64,000 nucleotides of DNA from Gigaspora rosea (lineage: Eukaryota; Glomeromycota; Glomeromycetes; Diversisporales; Gigasporaceae), in NCBI GenBank assembly GCA_003550325.1, contig QKWP01000215.1, positions 1 to 64,000 on the forward strand. The letters are read 5' to 3'. The notes below the pieces were generated by a model. It saw only the letters and a program-made list of their open reading frames with translations, made no database searches and had not been told where the DNA came from. Positions 58,010 through 64,000 of the stretch are shown here, one piece after another (the first letter of the stretch is position 1; every line of letters starts with the position of its first letter). The translations under genes were made by a program, and so were the position numbers.

Positions 58010-58500
58010 ATCTTAACTCCTTCCAAAAATGAATAAATGGAAATTATTACTCCTACCAAAAAAGGATTTTGTGAAAATCAGCATAGGCCACGACCAAAAA
58101 GTTGATCCCTCTCACATAGGGATGCATCGGTCCTGAAAAAGACCGGTCCAGGACCAGTCCCGGACCGGGACCGATAAGGACCGGTCCTGGGACCGGTCCT
58201 TGTAAACATAACTGTGATATTTGTATCACCCAATCAAATTTCTTGATCAGGTGTAATGTAGATCATATGATGTTTGTTTACATCTGACAGTAAAAATTAC
58301 GTCATTTTTGGCCAATAAAATCTTATGCATTAAGATTGACGTAATTATTAAAGGACCATTATGGGACCGAAGGACTGGACCGGACCGGGACCGTAAACAC
58401 TATGATAACGGTCCTCTTAGGGACCGGACAGGACCGGACCGGACTGATGCAACCCTACTCTCACATTTCATGTTACACATTCATGTGATCGTACTGGTGT
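58010..58500. repeat. Dispersed repeat ending CATGTGATCGTACTGGTGT, split by a hAT-like MITE
   Basis: AAAAAAGGATTTTGTGAAAA, TCAGCATAGGCC, CCCTCTCACA and GTGATCGTACTGGT match 21715-21845 in order. The MITE 58117-58457 interrupts the CTCTCACATTTCATG part, whose whole form is at 21785-21800. Confidence 0.75.
58117..58457. mobile_element. hAT-like MITE, GGACCGGTCC motif
   Basis: The ends TAGGGATGCATCGGTCC and the complement of GGACTGATGCAACCCTA are flanked by a perfect 8-bp duplication CTCTCACA (58109-58116, 58458-58465). Both ends are arrays of GACCGGTCC/GGGACCGG words. Confidence 0.93.
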
Positions 58501-59093
58501 TAGGAATTGGCCCACTTATTTTAAAGCACCGGATGATATGTTAACGCGGGCCAGATGATATGCTAATGCAGGCCGGATATCTTATAAAAATCCTGCGCGT
58601 TGCCCATCACTAGGGATACCACAACTATACTGGAGGCAAACTTTCTGCAGTGAAAGCTTAAATTTTAACTTCCCAAGTTTTTATTCAAATACCGCTGTAT
58701 TGACAGGCAAAAGGCCTGGGTCTAATATAAAACACTCAACAAAAGAAACTTATGAAAGACTAGGTATATTATGCTGTAGTGAGTCTGTGCCACAAGAAAG
58801 AGAAATTTTATTTATATACATAATCCGCATTTATTACAAGCAGTCGAGCATTTGATAAAAAATAAAGGTTTAATTAGAGAGACCCGTGTTTTGCAGCAGG
58901 GTATTTTGTAGAGTTGGATCCGAAACTTTAAAGTTTCGGGTTTCCGGATTATAGGTTCTGAAACTTCATAACCCCGAAACCTAAGACCTTGTCCAAAAAC
59001 TACCCGAAGCTCTAAAGTTCTACCCGAACCCAAAAAACCTATCTGAAACTTTTCGAAACCCAAACTATTGAAAATTTAATTTTGTATAGTATA
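58466..59093. other. Spacer with a GTTTCGG-rich patch
   Basis: 58914-59066 is full of CCGAAACTTTAAAG and CGGGTTTCGG-type words in both orientations between TAGAGTTGG and CCCAAACTA, like a small hAT-like element, but no target duplication matches, so it is not called. No gene is seen; the minus frame 58812-59063 runs through this patch. Confidence 0.45.
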
Positions 59094-59506
59094 CAGTCGT
59101 CCCTCTATATAGTCACCTCCCATACAATCACATCATATCTAATCACATTTATGCTTAAGCAAAAATATTGATTTAAATTATAAGAAAAAGTCTCTATCTA
59201 AGTACAACTCCTTCAGGCCGTACAAACTTATAAGTTGACCTGGCCGGGTCAAATTTCTGCAAAATTTTGAAAAATTTTTTTACTATATTTATTATCCGAG
59301 AGGTTTTTTTTTTAGATATGTTTTTTACATATAAAATTTTTTGAAAATAAAATTAAAAGCCAGATTGCCGGGTCATTTTTCAAATTTTATGTTATGAGAA
59401 CCAATAAATTAACTTTGTATGGCCTTATAAGCGCATTTTTTAAAAAAATTTACTATGTGCCCAACTCTGTGATTATATAGAAGGACGTTATATGGAAGGA
59501 CGACTG
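59094..59506. mobile_element. Mariner-type MITE with a nested insertion
   Basis: The ends CAGTCGTCCCTCTATATAG and the complement of GGAAGGACGACTG show it belongs to the family of 13317-13513. The flanks are TA on the left and TT on the right, so the duplication has decayed. A 220-bp insert splits it at 59216-59426. Confidence 0.8.
59216..59426. mobile_element. Insert within the mariner-type MITE, GGCCGTACAAACTTA ends
   Basis: AGGCCGTACAAACTTATAAG and the complement of AACTTTGTATGGCCT are inverted. The undisturbed target is visible at 13440-13462 in the related MITE (CAACTTCTTTATAAGCAC). A GGCCGGGTCA word recurs inside. A relative may lie at 45390-45450. Confidence 0.65.
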
Positions 59507-60167
59507 TTGTGAAAGTGCGAAAAATTCCCTATGTCTAAATATCGCAACAATTCGCAACTAACACTAACTAGAACTACTCTATCTTATCCCTAATAACGGT
59601 AAGGCTTCGATTGAGGCGTAGATAGACTTGGTTCGAGTAACTAGGGTCAAATAGAGCTCTAGATTATGTCCCTGATACGTTCCACCTATTGGAGGTTATC
59701 GGTTTATAATAATATCAGTTTATTGATTCAAGAATCTTTCGGGATAATTATTAGAGCTAACTATTGATGTGCCACGTACAGTACTATACGTACGTACCGT
59801 TGTCACGTATGGGGAGAGAGTTTTACTTTCTTTTGCCCGTTTTAGCTCTTACCGTGAGCAATATAAACTCAAAGAGTCTTGGTATTATTAGTCTAGGTAT
59901 TCGAAAATTACGTAGAGAAGGGTGAAAGAAGCGGATAGTTATGATATTATGGATACTTGTTTATTGGTGTCAAAGAATAAGGACAGTATTTTACTAATCT
60001 CTTTTTACGTAGATCGTTTTTTTTAATGTTATATTTTATTAATAGATTTCTTATGTTACATAGATTACGACTGCCTTTCCCTCCCAACAAAAGTCCCCCT
60101 TTAAATACATTCTTCTCAACTCGTTCTCACGGTGGCTATGGGACACGATTCGACAAATTTACAAATT
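59507..60167. other. Spacer
   Basis: More GC than average. GTACGTACC and CGTACAGTAC words lie near 59775-59800. No ORF, tRNA or repeat that I can support. Confidence 0.4.
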
Positions 60168-60367
60168 ATGAAGTAATTACTTATGACAATTTTCATTGAA
60201 TGTAGTAGTGGGAAAAATAAGATAAAAATGAAGTAATTGCTTATGACAATTTTCATTGAACGTAGTAGTGGGAAAAATAAGATAAAAATGAAGTAATTGC
60301 TTATGACAATTTTCATTGAACGCAGCCATGGGAAGAAAATAAGATAAAAATAAAAATGAAGTAATAG
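60168..60367 (+). repeat. 60-bp x 3 tandem repeat
   Basis: Units start at 60168, 60228 and 60288 with ATGAAGTAATTGCTTATGAC and TTTCATTGAACG; a partial fourth follows. The minus frame through it (YFIFILFFPLLRSMKIVISN repeated) is periodic only because 60 is a multiple of 3. Confidence 0.9.
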
Positions 60368-60375
60368 TTCGCGGA

Positions 60376-60600
60376 AAAATGTAGTCATCGAACCGGGTAA
60401 CGTACGATCATCAAAATGTAGTAATCGGAGCCGGGTAACGTACGATCATCAAAATTCACGTGGTTGATCGACGCAATTTTGACACCTGATGAAATTTCCC
60501 GTGACACCGTACGCTAAAATTTTTGCCGATCACATTTGCAAGCCAATCAGATGCCGGAAAAGAACTATACAGTGCGTACTGTACGCTAAAATTTTTCAGT
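60376..60600 (+). repeat. Paired short direct repeats, promoter-like region
   Basis: AAAATGTAGTCATCGAACCG with GGTAACGTACGATCATC is repeated at 60376 and 60413. ACCGTACGCTAAAATTTTTG and CTGTACGCTAAAATTTTTC are repeated about 77 bp apart. A TATAAAT word follows near 60605. This could be the remains of a promoter, but no gene follows. Confidence 0.45.
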
Positions 60601-60804
60601 ATCATATAAATGGCACATCATTAGAGCCAACACTTTTACTCTAATTTCGAAGGTTATCACTCAACGAAGTTGAACTCTATCTCAGTTCTTTTTCTAAACT
60701 TCGAGCTATTAAGCTCTAAAAAACTGCTTTATTGTGAAGACAAAAGACATCATATTTATACTTTTACATCCTTATTTGATTACAGGTTTTGGTACATTGA
60801 TAAA

Positions 60805-60945
60805 TGCAATAAATGACATTTATGCAATAAATGCCATTTATGCAATAAATGACATTAATGCGATAAATGACATTAATGCGATAAATGACATTAATGCGAT
60901 AAATGGCATTAATGCGATAAATGAGATTAATGCATTATTCGAGTC
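60805..60945 (+). repeat. 18-bp minisatellite (GACATTAATGCGATAAAT)
   Basis: Seven to eight units with small changes. In one frame it would encode repeats of INAIND, but no ATG opens that frame, so I do not call a gene. Confidence 0.85.
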
Positions 60946-61111
60946 AATTCCTGCGATGTAACTAAATAAGGTGACGATCGACTATTGGCTTGGGTCAGTC
61001 TTACAAAAATGGAAATCGGGATAGAATAAGTAATTTAATTATAAGTACCATTTATGATGATATTGACCAATAATTTGTTGTTTTTAATCAAAACAAAACA
61101 AACAATAGGAT

Positions 61112-61796
61112 CAGGGACGATGATTTGCTGTGCTTCACACCACAGAAATCACCTTTGGTTACCGCAGAATATCACAGAATTCACAGAATTCTAAAAAAAA
61201 ATAGCAAAGAATATCACAGAATTTTAAAATATCGCAACATTACTATAAATTTAGGTCGGCACCGGGAAATCCCGGAAAGGTAGAACGTAAATTACCGTAT
61301 TTCGCCTTGTAGAGTACCCCTTGGTTGACTGTACCCTCTGATTTATACCGGGTATATTACCAGGTCAATAACCTGTATTTTTAGTACAAGACCCGGTATG
61401 ATACATGTGGTTTCATGCACGTGACATATAAAAACATATTGTTTTCTTAATATGATCCTTACATAAGGCCCCCGTATAGTATTCCCTCCTCTGTACTGTA
61501 TACTCGGGGGTATAAATCAATCAAAACCTGTGTATATTGTAAGAGATCCGGGTACTCTCCATGGCGAAATACGGTACGAACACGTCAGTCGGTGAGTTGC
61601 GGAATTATACGGAAATTACTAAGAAATATCACAGAATTTTACAGAATTGTAAGAATTCAATCGTATTAAGGTCGCAGAAAATTACAGAGATATCACGGAA
61701 TTTCACAGAATATGCCAAAAACACATCACATCACAGAAATTTAATTAACCACACGCAGAATTTGGTTTGATTCACCGCAGAAAATCATCGTCCCTG
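61112..61796. mobile_element. hAT-like element, ATCACAGAATT motif
   Basis: The ends CAGGGACGATGATTT and the complement of AAATCATCGTCCCTG are flanked by AATAGGAT and GTTAGGAT (61104-61111, 61797-61804), 6 of 8 matching. ATCACAGAATTTTACAGAAT words fill both ends in inverted order. A separate TA-flanked element (61295-61574) lies inside. Confidence 0.82.
61295..61574. mobile_element. Nested TA-flanked MITE, CCGTATTTCGCC ends
   Basis: CCGTATTTCGCCTTGTAGAG and the complement of CTCTCCATGGCGAAATACGG are inverted and flanked by TA (61293-61294, 61575-61576). It contains ACCGGGTAT/ATACCAGGTC words. Confidence 0.85.
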
Positions 61797-61804
61797 GTTA
61801 GGAT

Positions 61805-62600
61805 TCGGCCAAGGCAATAGCTAAAGACTCTCCTAACCCAAAATTTGCAAGGAAATTTTTTTTTTGTTATAATAAAAAAAGGCAGTTTCATAAGTAAAAT
61901 TTACATGATCCTGAATCCTTATTTGTCAAAGGTTTCGGATTTTGACCTACCCGAAACCAGTTTCAGGTAGGTTTCGTTCCGAGACCCGCTCAGGCATTTT
62001 GCATGAATATTGAAATGCGGCATACCAAAAAAAAAAATGAGCACAATGTTTGTGGCGCAGATAAAATTCTTAAAAATTCGTTAATGTTAAGGTTAGGGTC
62101 AGGGCTAGGATTTAGAGAAAGGTAGTTTATAGTAAGATTGTCCAACGAAAACGTTTTGTTAGAGCACAGAGGTGGCTTCTTATGCTGATTTTTGAACTAT
62201 GAGAGATTTTTGGCAGAACGAACCTAATCTTGAAATCTGATTCGTAGTTCAGGAGATCTTCGCCACCAACATTTTCGGTTTGCTTGAATTGGGGAGGGTA
62301 CTTTGATAGTCTCCAATAAAAAAATCTCTTGGAACTGTTCAGAAAATTCTGAAATTATCCGATTTTTGTTCGGAAAACCGACTCCGTTCCGAACATTTTA
62401 AAGGATTATTACTGGATGTATATGTTTTTATACGTATTTTTTTTGTGTTTTTTATACTATAATTTTTTTAATCAAAAATTATCTATTTTTACATCGCAAT
62501 GAAACAGTACTAACATAAACCCCTGTTCGGGAAATCGACTCCATTCTGAACTATTCCTGACAATTTTAGAACAAACTTTTTTTATAGCGATAATAAAAAC
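61805..62600. other. Spacer with TTCGGA-type words
   Basis: 61930-61985 (CCCGAAACCAGTTTCAGGTAG) and 62340-62570 (GTTCGGAAAACCGACTCCG, TTCGGGAAATCGACTCC) look like ends of motif-array elements, without clear termini. GGTTAGGGTCAGGGCTAGG lies near 62090. No gene is seen. Confidence 0.45.
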
Positions 62601-63474
62601 TTTCTTACCCATAAATAGCAACCATTATAGATATTTTTTACTTTATTTTATTCGCATTCAGTTTCTAGTTTACTGTTACTGTATTATAAAATAGAATTTA
62701 TTCAAATTAATATTGTTTTTATGCGATACATTTTATTATTAACTGATGAATCGATTTTGTTATATTTACTTATTAACTCTATCTAATTCGTGTATATTTA
62801 ATGAAATAAAAATTGTTGATAAACGAATTAATAATGAGTTATTCAAATTTGTAGCAATTTATCTTTATAAATGTGTTCGGTTTATCTACGTAAATGTAAT
62901 GAGTTTAATGAACATTTATTAATCGATATATATTTATCAAGATTTCAAGCCATGAATCATAGTTTAAAAATATATATAATTTAGAATGGCACTATGTTGC
63001 AATGATTTTATTTTGTCTTGTTAAACTATAACAAGAATTTTAAAATCTAAATGAATCTATTACACGACACATGCGTAAATTAACCCATTTGGCATTATGG
63101 TATTAACAAAGACTTTACTAAAATGTACCTATGATGTTTTGCACCTATGTACACATTATTGCAAAAATTAGGTAATTAATAATCATTTTTAACAAATTTG
63201 GAAGGTAGGGCAAATATTTGCGAACGATCGATCACTAATTTTAGCTATGTAACATAAATATTAAAATCTGAACGACAGTTCTGGTTTTTCTGTTTAAATT
63301 TTCCATTATTTGGGTTTTTATTCGTTTTCTTGATTAAAACATCCAATTAAATACAGGGATTAGTACACGCAAATTTATTGTTTGGGCACATACTTTGTTT
63401 CACTCTGTTCTTGGTATTTGAGGAAGCTGGAATTTGCAAGTTTCAAGAATTAATTTCATCTTGTTTGATTTGAA
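62600..63474 (+). repeat. Upstream region of BTB-TLDc copy 2
   Basis: Collinear with 14126-15393 without its two insertions. It shows the unoccupied TA site near 63104. No ORF is supported. The promoter of the gene is presumably here. Confidence 0.85.
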
Positions 63475-64000
63475 ATGGCAGCAAAATTCCTCGAAAAACT
63501 TTCAAACAACTACCTTGACCTTCTTAATGACAAGGAGGATTTTAATGTAATAATTAATGTAGAAGAGTTTCCAAATACAAAGATATTTCAAGCACATTCA
63601 AATATTTTAAGATATAGGTCTTTGTATTTTCGTAATGAATTGGCAAAAACCCGCAAAGATAATAAAAACATTAAAACAATTAACTTATACAACGTTTCTG
63701 CTGAACAATTTGAAATCATTATTAAGTGAGTTATATAATGTTTCTCATAATATCCTGTGTATTTGCTTGAATTAATCTTGCTTAATTTATTAATTTAATG
63801 AAGATATATTTACGGAGGAGTGATTTTGCTGAAAGACCTAGATGAACCATTTATTTTTAATCTCATGCTTGTTGCTCATGAATTATTTCTTGAAGAAATG
63901 ACTAAATTCATTGAGAAACATTTGATCGAAGAAAAAACTCATTGGCTTCGTTCACAATTTACACGGATTCATCAAAAAAGCTTTCAAAATAACCAATTTC
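63475..64000 (+). CDS. BTB-BACK-TLDc domain protein (copy 2), cut by the window edge
   Basis: Exon 1 is 63475-63725 and the intron 63726-63803 (GTGAGT...AAG, 78 nt). Exon 2 starts at 63804 and runs off the edge at 64000, giving about 149 residues. The BTB domain and the start of BACK are present, ending near IHQKSFQNNQF. The protein is nearly identical to copy 1, with a few substitutions (NVEEF for NAGEF, RSLYF for RSLHF, LYNVSA for LNNISA), mostly conservative as expected for two functional genes. Both lie in the same orientation about 48 kb apart, so this is a segmental duplication rather than a retrocopy (the intron is kept). Confidence 0.93.
63726..63803 (+). other. Intron of BTB-TLDc copy 2
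   Basis: 78 nt, donor GTGAGT, acceptor AAG, position and phase identical to copy 1. Confidence 0.92.

Noticed and set aside
58914..59066. Another hAT-like element with GTTTCGG words
   Set aside because: The ends are only loosely inverted and the flanking 8 bp do not match.
60734..60961. 75-residue repeat protein
   Set aside because: The frame opens with GTG and has no in-frame ATG before the stop; it is explained by an 18-bp minisatellite.

Overview
The window looks like a piece of an AT-rich, repeat-dominated fungal nuclear genome. I read it as an arbuscular mycorrhizal fungus (Glomeromycotina, most like Rhizophagus). The base for this is the very low GC outside repeats, two near-identical BTB-BACK-TLDc genes with a short 78-nt GT-AG intron, and a secreted alpha-lytic-type serine protease relic; both families are strongly expanded in these fungi. 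Species is inference. Only three host genes are supported in 64 kb: an intact BTB-TLDc gene (15394-16929), the start of its paralogue at the right edge (63475-64000), and a doubly broken protease gene (42665-44215, minus). An unidentified lysine/glutamate-rich reading frame leaves the left edge (1-707, minus).

Almost everything else is mobile DNA, and many insertions can be dated relative to each other because they are nested or because an unoccupied copy of the target is also present. Ten non-autonomous elements carry an 8-bp target duplication and hAT/Ac-like ends (TAGGG, TAGTG, CAGGG, CAGTG). Each is filled at both ends with inverted arrays of a short motif, and the motif differs almost completely between elements. 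An eleventh (25663-25859) has the duplication but not the arrays. A rotted hAT transposase C-terminus lies at 13260-13845. A 2.6-kb pogo/Tigger-type element with a broken CENP-B/DDE transposase (49576-52175) sits in a 323-bp palindromic satellite, which itself lies inside one of the hAT-like elements (49069-53790).

Other classes: four TTAA-flanked elements (4935-5303, 5406-5942, 24488-24862, 38789-39306), of which two are perfect fold-backs; several TA-flanked mariner-type MITEs; two ~1-kb retroposons with a tRNA-like head (11131-12113 plus, 18890-19922 minus); a polyadenylated retrocopy of an unknown transcript (3684-4799); and a solo LTR (30486-30950).

Layout: 1-8.5 kb nested insertions around a host element at 2920-6000 and a hAT-like element at 6218-8064; 8.5-14 kb fold-backs, integrase-like scrap, tRNA-headed retroposon and hAT relic; 14.1-16.9 kb BTB-TLDc locus; 17-25 kb local duplications and low-complexity repeats; 25.6-31 kb hAT-like elements, degenerate satellite, solo LTR; 31-42 kb AT-rich spacer with MITEs; 42.6-44.2 kb protease pseudogene; 44-49 kb satellites and MITEs; 49-53.8 kb composite element; 54-62 kb more hAT-like elements and tandem repeats; 62.6-64 kb second BTB-TLDc locus.

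The genes do not form a pathway. What ties the window together is repeated insertion: the two BTB-TLDc loci share over 0.8 kb of upstream DNA, so differences between them expose individual transposon insertions, and the protease was finally split by a hAT-type MITE with a perfect target duplication.
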